From: Lathyrus oleraceus
Lineage: Eukaryota; Streptophyta; Magnoliopsida; Fabales; Fabaceae
Assembly: GCF_024323335.1 (NCBI RefSeq)
Contig: NC_066583.1
Coordinates: 269,781,416-269,845,415, forward strand
Direction: 5' to 3'
DNA length: 64,000 nt
The notes under the pieces are model-generated. The model was not told the DNA's origin. It searched no databases and was given only the letters and a program-made list of their open reading frames with translations. Within the stretch, counting starts at the first letter, position 1; each line of letters begins with the position of its first letter. Made by a program: the position numbers and the translations under genes. Shown here piece after piece: positions 1-11,831 of this stretch.

Positions 1-246
1 ATGATTGGAACTAGGATTGATGACAGAACCTTGAGGATGTGGCATCAAGTTTGTTTGTTGTAGCAAGCTAATGAGTTGAGAATATTGCTCTTGAGTGATA
101 CCTGCAACCTGGTTGCTTGATACACCTTTTTCACCATTAGAAGTTACAGATTGAATATCATCATCTGAAACATTAGAAGCATGAGTGGATACCTATTTTT
201 TTACCAAAACTTGGAGGAAATCCATTATTGTAATATGTGCACATTC
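1..246 (-). pseudogene. Copia-A gag remnant, C-terminal part
   Basis: On the minus strand this reads as the low-complexity tail of a Ty1-copia gag, with an EQYSQLISLLQQ segment of the type that follows the zinc knuckle in many plant Copia gags, and a short GFPPSFGKK segment near 200-230. It runs off the left window edge. It continues the gag fragment at 4738-5570; the two halves were separated when Copia-1 inserted at the five bases cattc (242-246, repeated at 4738-4742). The CCHC knuckle itself looks shortened. Family recognition is by motif; the exact lineage is not resolved. Confidence 0.65.
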
Positions 247-459
247 TGTCAAAAGAAACAATTCGTTTGTAAACTTCTGTATATTATTAGAATACAATTT
301 TGGACTTTATACATACAAAAAAACTTTAGCTATTCTAGGAGTTATAATAACTAGTAAATATTATTAATTTTCCCACTGACTATTGACCTTCCAATTCTCT
401 CCATTAACTTATTAATATTAAAAAGCCCATTAACTATAACATTTAAAGTTTATTCAACA
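247..459 (-). repeat. Copia-1 3' LTR
   Basis: This 213-bp copy matches 4525-4737 with 8 substitutions and no indels by eye. Because the element is on the minus strand, this is the downstream LTR. The purine-rich stretch immediately before it in element orientation (plus 460-470) is a weak polypurine tract. Confidence 0.93.
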
Positions 460-475
460 AAACTCCTCTGTAAAC

Positions 476-3400
476 TTAAATGTTTCTTCTATTCATCATG
501 CCTATCAACTTCTTGCCTCTGTCGAAGATTTCTTTTGATAGTGGTTTTGTGAAAATGTCAGCTGCTTGGTCCTTACTTGCTACATGCTTCAATTCGACAT
601 TTCCTTCCTTCACGTGTTCTCGAATGAAGTGGAAGCGAACGTCAATCTGTTTGCTCCTTTCATGGTTTACTGGATTCTTTGCTAGCTCAATTGCTGACCT
701 GTTGTCAACCTGTATTATTGTTGCATCTTTCTGTTCTAGCTCCATTTTACTCATCAACCTTCTGAGCCATATTGCATGACAAACGCACCAGGATGCTGCT
801 ACATATTCTGCTTCACATGTCGAAAGAGTTACTATTGGCTGCTTTTTAGAAAGCCAAGTGAATGCAGTATTTCCCATGAAGAACACATATCCATAAGTGC
901 TTTTTCGATCGTCTATGTCTCCGCACCAATCACTGTCAGAGTAACCAACCAACTTGTATTTGTCTGAATTCGAGTAGAACATCCCAAGTGACATTGTTCC
1001 TTGGATGTACCTCAGAATTCGCTTCAATGCTTTCCAATGTGTGTAAACTGGCTCCTCCATGAATCGACTTACAATGCCTACACTTAATGAGATATCTGGT
1101 CTTGTACATGTGAGATAGCGAAGACTTCCTACCAAACTTCGATATTTTCCTGCTTCGACACGTTCTCCTTCATCAAATTTCGACAATTTTGTTCCTGGTT
1201 CCATTGGCGTCGAAGCCGGATTACAGCTTTCCATCTTATATCTTTTCAAGATTTCTTTTGCATATTTTTCTTGTGAGATGAAGATTCCTGTTTCTTCTTG
1301 TCGAACTTCTAGACCAAGAAAGAATCTCATCAGGCCTAAATATGTCATCTCGAATTCACGTGTCATTGTGCTTTTGAATTCTTCTATCATCTGATCATTA
1401 CTGCCCAGAAAATTAAGATCATCAACATAGAGAGCAACAAGTAATACATTCCTTCCATTTTTCTTCACATAGAGGGCATGTTCGTACGGACATTGCTCGA
1501 ACCTGTTCTCCTTGAAGTATGTGTCGATACGTGTATTCCATGCCCGCGATGCTTGCTTCAGCCCATATAGCGCTTTCTTCAATTTCATTACCTTCTTCTC
1601 TTCTCCAGCTTTCATGTACCCGAGTGGTTGTTCGACATAGACTTCTTCTTCTAGTACACCATTCAGAAAAGCTGTTTTGACATCCATTTGAAATATTGGC
1701 CATTTGAATTGAGCAGCTTGAGATATGAGTAATCGAATTGTCTCCATTCTTGCAACAGGTGCAAATACTTCGTCATAATCAACTCCTACTTTCTGTTTGT
1801 ATCCCTTCGCAACAAGTCTCGCTTTGTATCGTTCTATTTCTCCTTGAGCGTTCATCTTTTTCTTGAATACCCACTTTATACCAATGGGTTGACTACCTTT
1901 TGGCAATTCAACTAGCTCCCAAGTGTTATTGTGGTTAATCGCCCTCATCTCTTCGTCCATGGCACTTTTCCACTTCTTGTCTCGTACTGCTTCTTCAAAA
2001 CTGATGTTTTCAGCATCTGCCAAGAGACATACAAGGTGAACTTCACTTGTCGAATCATACAGATCTTGCAAACTTCGCATTCTGGGTTGTATAGGTTCAT
2101 CTTCATTGTCAGAATCTTCAAGTTTTGTCGAAATATTTGATGGTACAGCGACAGATGATTCCTCAACTTCGACAACAGCTTCTGTCGAACTGTTCCAGTC
2201 CCACTTACTTGCTTCGTTTATTCGAACGTCTCTACTCACTATCACCTTCTTTCTTATGGGATCAAATAGCTTGTACCCTTTTGTTTTCTCATCATACCCA
2301 ATGAGTATGTATTTCTGACTTTTGTCTTCAAGTTTCGTTCTTCGTTGATCTGGTACGTGTGCATAAGCCACACTTCCAAATACTTTGAGATGAGAAACAA
2401 TTGGCTTCTATCTGCTCCACGCTTCTTGTGGTGTTTGATCTTCTAACTTCGAATGTGGACATCGATTCTGAACATAAATGGCACATTTTACAGCTTCTGC
2501 CCAAAATTCCTTTGGCATGTTCTTGCTTTTAAGCATTGAACGAACCATGTCAAGGACTGTTCGATTCTTCCTTTCAGCCACCCCATTTTGTTGAGGTGAG
2601 TATGCTGCAGTTAGAAATCTCCTTATACCCTGCTCTTCACAATACTTCATAAAAGCTGTCGAAGTATACTCACCACCTCTATCTGATCGAACTGCTTTAA
2701 TATGTCTGTTGGTTTCCTTCTGCACCATTACTTTGAACCTTTTGAACACCTCGAATGCTTCAGACTTTTCTTTCAAGAAATAAACCCATGTCTTCCGTGA
2801 GTAATCGTCGATAAAGGAAATAAAGTACCTTTTGCCACTGAAAGATTCTGGCGTGATTGGCCCACATATGTCGGTGTGAATCAAATCAAGGATATGCTTA
2901 GCTTGATATTCTGCCTTCTTTTGAAATGAAGTTCTTGTTTGTTTGCTAAGCACACATTCTTCACAAAACTTTCCTTCATAGTCCATATCTGGTAGTCCAT
3001 GCACCATGTTCTTTTTCGCCAACCTTTTTAAACCAACATGATGTAGATGACCAAAACGTAGATGCCATAGTGACGCTTTGTCTTTGACACTTACTTGTAA
3101 ACATTTTTCTCAAACGTTTATCAGATTCAGTTTGTACATTCGTTTTTTCTCCATTTTGACACGAGCAATCAGATGTCCCAGCTTGTCCTTCAAATGCAAT
3201 ATCCGTTCTTTCATAAGTATCGAATAACATTTTTCTGTAAGTTGTCCCAAACTCAAGATGTTGGTTTTAAGATTTGGTACATAGTAAACATCTTGAATTG
3301 ATCCAATCAACCCATCCTTCTGCAAGTAACGAATCGTTCCTTTGCCTTCGACCTTCACTTTCGATGCATCTCCGAAAGACACATTTCCATCTTCAATCTT

Positions 3401-4507
3401 TCTCATTTCTTTAAACAAGTGTTTGTGACCACACATATGGTTACTTGCTCCTGAGTCAAGATACCAAACATTGTCATTTCTGTTGATCTCATTTTGAGCC
3501 ATCAAGAGAAAACCTTCATTTGCTTCAGCTTCCAAGGTTAGATTGGTTGTTTCTTCTACCTTCTTTTCGATTCGACAATCTTTTGCAAGATGTCCCACTT
3601 TATCGCAGTTATAGCATTTGAATGAGTTACAATCCTTCGCATAATGACCATACTTCCCACACTTGTAGCATTCAAAGTTGGAATAGTTCGACCTACCACC
3701 TCTTTAACCACGTCTTCTGCCACGCCAATTTTGCTGGATCGACTGTCCTCTGTCGAAGTTTCTGCCTCTACCACTTCGACCACTGTCACGTCCTCCACGA
3801 CCACGTCCTCTTCCTCGAAAATTTTGAGAAAAGAGTACCTTTTCGTCTTTGATTTGCTCCTTGGTTTGATTTGTGTCCTCTACTCCTTCTTCCTTCTTTT
3901 TCATCTTTCGTTGTTCGTGTGCTTCGAGGGAACCAGCGAGCTCTTCGACTGCGAGCGTCGAAAGGTCATTCGACTATTCTATTGTACACACAATATTCTC
4001 AAATTTATCTGTTAAAGATCTCAAAATCTTTTCGACAACTCGTGCATCAGTTACTGTTTCGCCATTTCTGGTGAGTTGGTTCACCACCTTTTGTACACGC
4101 GTGATGTAGTCAGATACATTTTCTGACTCTTTCATCTGCATCCTCTCCAATTCGCCACGAAGTGTTTGGAGTAGAACTTGCTTTACTCGATCTGCTCCTT
4201 TGAACACTTTCTCCAGCGTGTCCCATGCTTCTTTCGACGTAGTCAAACCGGCAATCTTTTCGAAGCCTGATTCATCAACAGCCCTAAACAGCATGTATAG
4301 TGCCGTTTTATCCTTCGATCGCGTCTCTTTCAACGCCTTGTTTTGAGCTGCCGTATATCCCTCAACATCTGTTGGTTCTTCAAACCCATCTTTGGTCACC
4401 TCCCACGCGTCTAGAGATCCGAGAAGAGCTTTCATTTGGATACTCCAGTTTTCGTAATTTGACTTCGTTAGCCGTGGCAACGGCATTTGATTTATCATGT
4501 TTGCCAT
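476..4507 (-). pseudogene. Copia-1 gag-pol polyprotein, four in-frame stops
   Basis: A single reading frame of 1344 codons runs from ATG 4507 to the stop at 476. It is broken only by TAG 3974-3976, TAA 3704-3706, TGA 3110-3112 and TAG 2408-2410; all fragments stay in the same frame. Visible in order: gag (DUF4219/UBN2 type, about 4507-3910), an Arg/Gly-rich stretch (3710-3830), two CCHC zinc knuckles (about 3590-3685), protease with DSGASNH (about 3450), integrase with the HLRFGH zinc-binding segment and the DDYSRKTW and ERKNRT regions (3070-2410), RT with YVDD (1416-1427), and RNase H with DSDWCGD (about 920). The first ATG lies just downstream of the primer-binding site. The product would assemble particles, reverse-transcribe and integrate the element. 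Lineage is not resolved. Confidence 0.9.
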
Positions 4508-4509
4508 TA

Positions 4510-4521
4510 GCTCTGATGCCA
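4510..4521 (-). other. Copia-1 primer-binding site (initiator tRNA-Met type)
   Basis: On the minus strand this reads TGGCATCAGAGC, one mismatch from the standard Copia site TGGTATCAGAGC, three bases inside the 5' LTR. This fixes element orientation. The gag ATG (4507) starts only two bases downstream, so the leader is almost absent. Confidence 0.85.
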
Positions 4522-4524
4522 ATT

Positions 4525-4737
4525 TGTCAGAAGAAACGATTCGTTTGTAAACTTCTGTATATTATTAGAATACAATTTTGGACTTTATACATACAAAGAA
4601 ACTTTAGCTATTCTAGGAGTTATAATAACTAGTAAATACTATTAATTTGCCCACCGTCTATTGACCTTCCAATTCTCTCCATTAACTTATTATTATTAAA
4701 AAGCCCATTAACTATAACATTTAAAGTTTATTCAACA
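4525..4737 (-). repeat. Copia-1 5' LTR
   Basis: The 213-bp upstream LTR of the minus-strand element. A TATA-like GTATAAAG lies on the minus strand at about 4583-4590. It is followed to the right by the target duplication cattc (4738-4742). Confidence 0.92.
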
Positions 4738-5570
4738 CATTCTGCCATCTTTCTTGGATTGATGAAAGCCACCAGCTGAATTAGAAACCTTACCATAAGG
4801 TTTTCTTGCATCATAGACATTGATCAAAATATTGGTGTCGTCAGGAATAGAATCAAGTTTTGAGAGTAGGGAAACATTGTTGCTCTCTTCTTGAATGACC
4901 ATAGAATAGATTATGTTGATAGAGGGTATATGATCCATTGACAGAACATGAGTCTTAATCACTGAACACTTATCATTTAAACCTGTTAGAAATTGAATAA
5001 TTTGATCTTCAACTCAAAATTCTCGTGCAGATCACATTGATTCACAACGGCATGGATGAATACACATACATGTTGGGATAGGTCTGTGAGAATTCAATTC
5101 TTCCCACAATCGTCTCATTTTTATGAAGCAATTAGGGACAAATTTTGAGGCTTGCTTGAGATTATTGATCTCCATTCTGAGATTGGATACACGAATACGA
5201 TTAGTTTTGGAAAACAGTTCTTTGAGATCATTCCATACATCTAAAGCATTTTCCAAGAAGACAATAGTCTGACCAAGTGGAGCTGTAACAAAAGTTATGA
5301 TCCATGAGTGCGCCAAACAATTACACCGTTCCCATGCAAAGTGATTCAGATCAGAAATATCAGGAACTGTAATGGAACCATCAATGAAAGCTAGCTTATT
5401 CTTCTCACCAAAAGCACATTGCATGGATTTAGACCATGAGATGTAATTAGATCCATTCAATTGCGGTGTGATACTAACCGTGTTTGGACCTTGCTAGGTT
5501 GAACATAGTAAACAAAATCAACATCAACATTGGTGATTTGTTGTGCAACCATAGCAACGCGCGATGGCAT
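4738..5570 (-). pseudogene. Copia-A gag remnant, N-terminal part
   Basis: The gag begins at ATG 5570 and reads toward the left. A frameshift around 5461-5485 moves it into the frame of LNGSNYISWSKSM (5460 onward), the typical start of the gag domain, followed by DVWNDLKELFS and WEELNSHRPIP. In-frame TGA codons occur at 5032-5034 and near 5017, after which the same frame resumes (IIQFLTGLND; VIQEESNN) and runs up to DGRMC, where Copia-1 inserted. The rest of gag is at 1-246. A dead remnant. Confidence 0.75.
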
Positions 5571-5704
5571 TGGATCAAAATAAAAGAAAAAAAGGAAGAA
5601 TTTGCAGGTGTAAAGAAGAAGAGGAAAAGAAGAGTGATTGATGAAGAAGATGAAGGAGAAACTAAGAAATTGACTGTGGATCGTATGCGACTGATATCAT
5701 ATTA

Positions 5705-5871
5705 TGATATTGCAACTCCATGGAAGAAAAGTGTAGTGAAACCTCTTGCGTTGATCAAGTTGGCATTCAGTATATATACAACATAAAGCTATTATAGAAG
5801 TAGCTTGTAGTGCAAGCAACTAGTCCAACTAACTGTGCCAACTAATCTAATTAACTGTACCAGCTATCACA
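5705..5871 (-). repeat. Probable Copia-A 5' LTR
   Basis: On the minus strand the segment starts TGTGATAGCTGG, contains TATATATACTG (a TATA box), ends near CAATATCA, and is followed at once by TGATATCAG (plus 5691-5699), a degenerate initiator-Met primer-binding site. It lies directly upstream of the Copia-A gag. No partner LTR is in the window, so the borders are approximate. Confidence 0.55.
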
Positions 5872-5918
5872 CATAGATATAACTAATTCTAGAACAGTTG
5901 TATTAGTTAATAAATATT

Positions 5919-6010
5919 ATTCCCTCCATCTCACAATAAGTATTTTTTTTATTTGTCTCAAATTATTTGTTCCTTTATAATATCACTGTGATATTTATTA
6001 TTCTCCATTA
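5919..6010. mobile_element. Stowaway-like MITE fragment
   Basis: The phrase TCCCTCCATCTCACAATAAG (5921-5940) preceded by TA-rich sequence is the conserved terminus of Stowaway-type MITEs. A related stretch (TTTGTCTCAAATTATTT followed shortly by ATATCACT) recurs near 8368-8412. No matching second inverted repeat was found, so only one end is called. Confidence 0.4.
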
Positions 6011-6148
6011 ACTTACACTTATTTTTTGTATTTTATAAATACAAAGTTCATAGGTGAAAGTATATATACATGTAGATTTAAATGTGAAACTATATCATCA
6101 CACAAACACTCAAATAAATCTCAAGCCATCAAGCTTTGAATTTGCAAA

Positions 6149-7102
6149 ATGGTTTCGAGTTCAATGCCAACTAAGGTAATGAAATTGGAGGACCTAATAG
6201 AGGTAGTTCCAAATTGGCTTGAACTTCCCAAAGATGTAACATCAAAGATACTTCAATTGCTTGGTCCTGTAGAAATTGTGATGAATGCACGTCAAGTATG
6301 TTCTATATGGAGGAACATTTGTAGGGACCCTAGCATGTGGAGGAGCATTGAAATGATCAAAGGTCTCAATTTACCTTATAACTTAGAGAAGATTTGTATG
6401 TATGCTCTTCATCAAGGTTGTGATCATGTTGAAGAAATTAATTTGAGTATTTTGCTACCGATGAACTCATAAAAAAATAGTTGAAAAGTAATAATACTAC
6501 TATCTTATTTTTGTTTTCATGTTCAAATATTTTGTTATGTTTTTTTTTATGTTAAGGATTTGTTCTTATTTCTAATCAATCAATTTTTTCAATTTAAGTT
6601 TGACTTAATTTATACAGAACTACCGATCTGCAATGTATTAGGATCTGAAAATGCTTCAAAATTTCAGATAAAGTATTTAGTGATGGTGCCAAAAAGTTTT
6701 CTCTACTCGAGAAACTTCAACTTTCATTCAATGACTTAAACAAAGATTCTCTTGAAGTTATTAATCAAAATTGTCTACTTTTGAAAACACTGAAATTCAA
6801 TCGAACCTACAAAGGAATTAATTACACTTCGTACAAAGGTTTCAAATGCAACAAAGAAGCATTTGCTATCGCAAAAACAATGTCCGGATTACAACATCTT
6901 GAACTTTGGAAAACAAGCTCACAAATGATGGTTTAGTTGCTATTCTTGATGGTTGTCCTAATCTTGTATCCCTTGACGTTCGTATGTGTTATAATCTTGT
7001 TATGTCTGAAAATATAAATGTTATGAGAATATTAAATATTTTAGACATTTAGGTGAGTATATAGATGAACACGATGATGTTAATGATGATCATATTTTTT
7101 AA
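6149..7102 (+). pseudogene. F-box/LRR protein pseudogene (SKIP19/FBL-like)
   Basis: ATG 6149 opens an F-box domain (PNWLELPKDVTSKILQLLG to about residue 65), closely matching the intact gene at 53581-54556. Near 6450-6472 a single-base shift relative to the paralog moves the frame off the TDEL motif and into a stop at 6470-6472. The paralogous donor would be near 6486 and an acceptor AG lies at 6616-6617. Exon 2 then has an in-frame TGA at 6646-6648, recognisable LRR segments (FSLLEKLQLSFNDL; AIAKTMSGLQHLEL), a frameshift near 6910 and another near 7035, and ends at TAA 7100-7102. An F-box product would act as a substrate adaptor of an SCF ubiquitin ligase; this copy cannot make one. Confidence 0.85.
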
Positions 7103-8094
7103 TACTATTGTGTATGTCATGATAGAAGTAACAAGAGAACGAAGGGGGCGAAGATATCATCCATGGATTTTAATAGGTTTTGTTAATCAATCGTTTGACT
7201 AGAAGATGTGATGGTTTGCGGGAGAAATTTAATAGTTTTTTTTTGTTGGTTTGTTTGAAATGTGATGAAAATGAATTTTGGCTATTTGTTTAGTTTATGG
7301 ATGTCTAATACACAATTTTTCTAAAGTCTATTAAAACAAATACTAAATTTTTAAAACTACTCATCAAATTTATAAATATATTTTCTTATGAACACTAAAA
7401 AATTTAATATGTAACAATTGAAATAATTGAAATTATACTTACAGTAATAAATATTATAGGGATCGGTAACATTTTACCCATAACTTTTGTGCATAGAAAA
7501 TATTAGTGTCTATTTTTAAAAAATAGAGTTTGTGCCTTTTCAATTGACTTTAGGAAGGTGTGTAATTTTCCTTACAGTTAATGAATATTTTTTATTTATG
7601 TTTGATTTCAAAGATGTTTTAAATTATTTTATGATCATGATGATATAGTATGAAATTAGTACTAATTGACTTTAGTGTTTAAAGCTCCACTTTTAAAAAT
7701 TGTACTGATAGACAGCGATGATCTTCATCTCTGTCATTGTAATAATCTTTATTATAATAGCTGTTTGAATCATTTTAATCATTATCATCATAATAATTTT
7801 TATTTTTGATTAAATTAATCATGATGAGAGCGATGATGATGATTTTGAATTAGTCATTATATTGATGCTTTGCATAATAAATTGTTATTTTGAATAATTC
7901 GATAAATTGAATCAAATACTATATGTTAAGTAGCAAGAGATGAATTATGGCATGAATGCAGTTTAAAAAACAATGGTTTTTTTAAGTTGTTTTCAAAAAT
8001 AATTAAAATTTTCAAATTATCTTCCTCATCCATTTTAATGATTGTATATGTTTAGTGAGGTTTTAGAGAAAAATAAATAATCTACCTATTTTAT
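7103..8094. other. Intergenic, AT-rich, no gene seen
   Basis: No reading frame with recognisable family motifs, no LTR and no structured RNA was seen. The stretch includes imperfect ATGATGAT-type runs around 7750-7860. Confidence 0.6.
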
Positions 8095-8331
8095 AATAAA
8101 CTCAAGGTGTTTTTCACAACGATTATCTTTGTAACCGTGTCTTTGACCTAAATATATATCACCACGGTTGTTTAACGCAACCGTTGTGATATGTATAACT
8201 ATCTAACTTATAACCACGGTTACACATCCATGATGAAAACCATCATACATACAATCACACACTACTTAACAACAAACGTGCAAATGATATGTGTTTCGCA
8301 ATCATCATTATATGTATTTTCTGTAATAGTG
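8095..8331 (+). mobile_element. CACTA-like transposon end (subterminal repeats)
   Basis: The segment carries clustered direct and inverted copies of an AACCGTGG/CCACGGTT core (about 8117-8225) and ends TTTTCTGTAATAGTG (8317-8331), i.e. CACTA on the opposite strand. Subterminal repeats of this core next to a CACTA terminus are typical of plant CACTA (En/Spm) elements. The opposite terminus and any transposase are not visible, so this is one end or a short non-autonomous derivative. Confidence 0.5.
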
Positions 8332-8679
8332 TTTATGAAAGATATTTATGTCTAAGAAGAGCTATCATTTTTTTTATTTGTCTCAAATTATTTATTTATT
8401 TAAAATATCACTAGAAGAGCTATCATTTCTTTCCACTAGCTGTCATTTTTATTGTATTTTATAGAAGATAAAAATGGAAGATTAACTCCAACATTTAGTA
8501 AAATTATTTATAAATATAAAATAATATAAATATTTTATTAATAAAAAATTAAACATTATTTAAAATATCCAATATTAAAAATTGATTATAAATTATTATC
8601 AAAATAAATTTAAATCGATTCAGGTTTAATATCCTATAAGTAAAAATTAAACAATTATGTTATACCAATCTCATATATA

Positions 8680-8987
8680 CTTCCTCTATTCCAAAATATA
8701 AGGAAAAAAAATACATTTTTCTTATATGAAAAAATCAACTTTCATGATAAAATTAAATGTATATTATATTAAATTTTGTCTCTCTCTCTCTCTCATCTTT
8801 TCTCTATTTAACAATCAATTAATCAATTAAATCTTGTATATCTTTCTAAATAATTTATTTAAAGTAAACCACAAAATTTTTAATCAAATTATTATATTTT
8901 TATTTTTTTTAATAAGAGTAATTTTTATTATTTTTTTAATAAGCGTAATTTTTATTTTCTCTCTCTTATATTTTAGGACAGAGAAAA
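8680..8987. mobile_element. Stowaway-like MITE
   Basis: The left terminus CTTCCTCTATTCCAAAATAT (8680-8699, continuing AAGG) is the imperfect reverse complement of the right terminus at 8965-8987 (CTTATATTTTAGGACAGAG). The element is about 308 bp, AT-rich, with a TC microsatellite inside (8782-8795). This fits a non-autonomous Tc1/mariner-type MITE. The right flank is eroded, so the TA duplication is not clear. Confidence 0.6.
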
Positions 8988-10127
8988 TGTTTTATTATTA
9001 TAAAAATTTACCATTCTAACGAAACAAGTAACAATGAACAAATGTAAAACAAAAATTTAAATAATATGTGTCTGTAGAAAAAAAATTCATATACACATTA
9101 TTTTTTGTAAAATAAATATATTCAATACATATATACATTTTTTTTGTAGAGTATTATTTTTCAGCGGCGATAATCGTAAAGTCTAATACTTTATAAGAGA
9201 CAGTAAGATTGTAAAGAAATATAAAAGACACAAGAGTAACTAAACAAATTCGGAGAATTAGAGGTAGATCAACATAACAACAGCCCCCTAAAATAAGAGG
9301 CAATTAGAAAAAAAATTAAAAACTACAAAAAAACCAATAAAACCAAACAAACAAACACTAAGACAACCAACCAACACAGGAAGATTGACCACAATTATAA
9401 CATCCACTTTGTAGCTACTCCTAAAGTAACCACACCAAATCGACCCAAAAAAATCAACAAAATTGAAGCACAAGCTACCCTCAATAAAAAAATTAAGCTG
9501 AAGGAAAGCAGGAAAAACATCCAAAATCCTATGAAATGATGGCCACCAAACTCTCTCCTATATATCTAGACACTTGAGAAAGTCATTCTTCTTATCCAAG
9601 AAAAATAGAGAGAGGTTTGAAAAATGAGATTGGATCCATTTCTAAGAAACTTTGATTCATCTCTTACGCATGCTTGTGATGTCTTTTGTACCTTCTAAAA
9701 GTACAATACATAACAATCCATAGTGATTAAGGGCGTCAGAGGCTTTAGGGTTTGGTGTAGAGTTGAGAGCTAGCTTATGTAGGAGGTGAGAAGCTCTATA
9801 GATGTGATTTTTTATGTGAAAATCTGATTGTCCATATCAGCTCTAGGACTAAGATATTTATAACCATATTGGGGATGAATCCAATGTCACTTGGAAATTG
9901 AAACTATCACTAAGGGGACGGTTAATCCACAATTATTTTGAAGAACATGGTCAAACAAATCCTTTCGCACCGTTCCAGAAATAGGACACCTCATTTCTCC
10001 CACTTTCAAACCTTGGGCGAATCCTTTTTGAGGAAGACAACATATTTAGCAAAAGGGTTGCACATCTAGTAAATTGGCGCTTGAACTAGGAAATAGGTAC
10101 CATGAAGGCCTATGGATGATATGATAT
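8988..10127. other. No gene seen; left flank of Tat-2
   Basis: AT-rich DNA without a supportable gene. The minus strand of 9240-9330 resembles a retroelement tail but no motif is firm. The last five bases, gatat (10123-10127), are the target duplication of Tat-2. The part from about 9840 is contiguous with 19073 onward when Tat-2 is removed. Confidence 0.5.
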
Positions 10128-10965
10128 TGTCATACGGTGAACTGACTTTTGTGTTTTTTTTTGCTTTGGAAAGCAAATGTCGCGGTTAGCAAGAGTCGCC
10201 ACCGACTTTTCTTTTATCCAATAAGGAAAGGTGGAAAAGAACAGGAAAGACCTTAATTTAGATTTTTGGGTTCGGGAGGTACATTATACAAAGGGAAGGT
10301 GTTAGCACCCTTTGTATCCATGGTTATCCATGGGCTCTTAATTGCTTAATCACTTATGTTTTTCTTATTTGAAAAAGTGTTTGAGAAATGTTTAAGAAAT
10401 GTTTTGAAAAGGAGAATTTAACTTTGTAATGATTCTTGTATGAATGTATACAAAGTGGTTATCTCGTTTAGTTTTGGAAATCGTTTAGAAAAATATAACT
10501 CGGCAATGCTTCTAGTACGAATGTATGCCAAGTGGTGATTTTCTAAAAGATGTTTTGAAAGGTGTGAGGTGTGAAAAGTATTTTAAGTTGTGAGTAAGCA
10601 ATTAAGAGTTATACCTACCCAAGGTCTTTATGGGCATTTCCTATCCTTATGAGGGTAAAACTGTCCTTACTATTGAGAAGTAAGTAGTTTTATCCTTTGG
10701 ATGTAAAGGGACATCGTAGGGTCATCGATTGGTCATTGAAGGCAACCTTTGTAGGGATACCTTAGCATTCGAAGGGACGATCATCATTTAACCGTAGGCT
10801 ATACCGAAGGGTCATCGAGGGACAAAGGCAACATTCGAGGGACTATGATGATTTAACCGAAGGGTCTTTGCTAAGTGCATCCCCACATTCGCGGGACATG
10901 ACCATAATACCGTAGGGCAACAAAGAGAGGTCCAAGATCACAAAATCAAAGGCAATATTTTACAA

Positions 10966-11115
10966 TCAATTAGGTAGTTGTAATCAATTAAGTAATTAGG
11001 TCCACATTATAATCAATTAGGTAATTAGGATGAATCTCCACATTAAAATCAATTAGGTAATTAGGATGAATCTCCACATTAAAATCAATTAAGTAATTAG
11101 GACGAATCTCCACAA
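10966..11115. repeat. 36-bp minisatellite in the Tat-2 LTR
   Basis: The unit CAATTAGGTAATTAGGATGA plus 16 further bases repeats about three times with flanking partial units. The same array is present in the other LTR at about 17948-18097. Confidence 0.85.
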
Positions 11116-11823
11116 GGGTATCCCACAAATAAAGTGGAATACCTAGCAAGCTACTTTTTCCTGGGAATATGTGAGTCCTTACAATATTCAGCAAACAGGT
11201 CAGAATACCAAATGGGGGTGCAATCGAGAATTACACCGCAAAAGAAACACGACAATAGGAATGTCAGGCAAAATAACGCATGATTAAAGTAGAACAGATC
11301 AGATAAGCATAGAACAGAACAACCAAAATATTAGCGACTGTCACGTTCGCCTCTGCCTCGCCTAGCGAAGGCTTAGCGAATACTCGCTACCTGCTCGCTT
11401 AGCGATGTGCTAGCGAGCGACTGCGGGTTTTGAATTTCAGAACAGTACGATCTCCGCATGCTTCACGCCCTATGGCATCCAATACAGACATTACATGGTT
11501 CAGCATTCAAGATATTCAGGCACACTTAAATTCCCATGCAAAACCTCAAATATATTTATGAATTCAATTATAATATCACATGCAAATTAAGAACATAAAT
11601 CGGTAATGGTAATGCAAACCTGTTTGCAAGTGAATTGCAACCTTGAATTGACAAGTCGGATTGAGTTGGGCGGAGGTGACCTTGATGCAGATGAGTTTCC
11701 TTCAGGGTTTCCTTTAGGGTTGCTCTGAATTCTCTGGGTTAGCCTCCAGGGTTTGCTGTGCCTTCTCTCTTGCTCCCGTCTTCCTTCCGTTTTCGTTCCC
11801 CTTTTTCTGAATGAAGTCCTTAG

Positions 11824-11831
11824 TATTTATA
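11824..11831 (-). promoter_or_regulatory. TATA box of the Tat-2 3' LTR
   Basis: TATAAATA on the minus strand. The equivalent in the 5' LTR is at 18807-18814. Position within the LTR suits a U3 promoter. Confidence 0.55.

Larger units (their letters stand above)
247..4737 (-). mobile_element. Complete Ty1-copia LTR retrotransposon (Copia-1)
   Basis: The element is bounded by two 213-bp LTRs (247-459 and 4525-4737) that begin TGTC and end CAACA on the plus strand, and by perfect 5-bp target duplications (cattc at 242-246 and 4738-4742). The coding strand is minus, so the right LTR is the 5' LTR. Domain order is gag, protease, integrase, RT, RNase H, which is the Copia order. By eye the LTRs differ at 8 positions (about 96% identical), so this is older than the other complete elements here. 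It landed in the gag zinc-knuckle region of another Copia. The reading frame has four stops and no frameshift, so this copy is not autonomous as it stands. Confidence 0.93.

Noticed and set aside
5484..5786. Plus-strand 100-codon frame rich in Lys/Glu
   Set aside because: It is the reverse complement of the Copia-A leader and LTR (a pyrimidine-rich leader gives Lys/Glu codons).
9288..9524. Minus-strand hydrophobic 78-codon frame
   Set aside because: No conserved motif; composition reflects AT-rich, T-biased sequence.
10988..11194. Open frame with a YLIDFNVEIHPN repeat
   Set aside because: Produced by the 36-bp minisatellite in the LTR, present again at 17970-18176.
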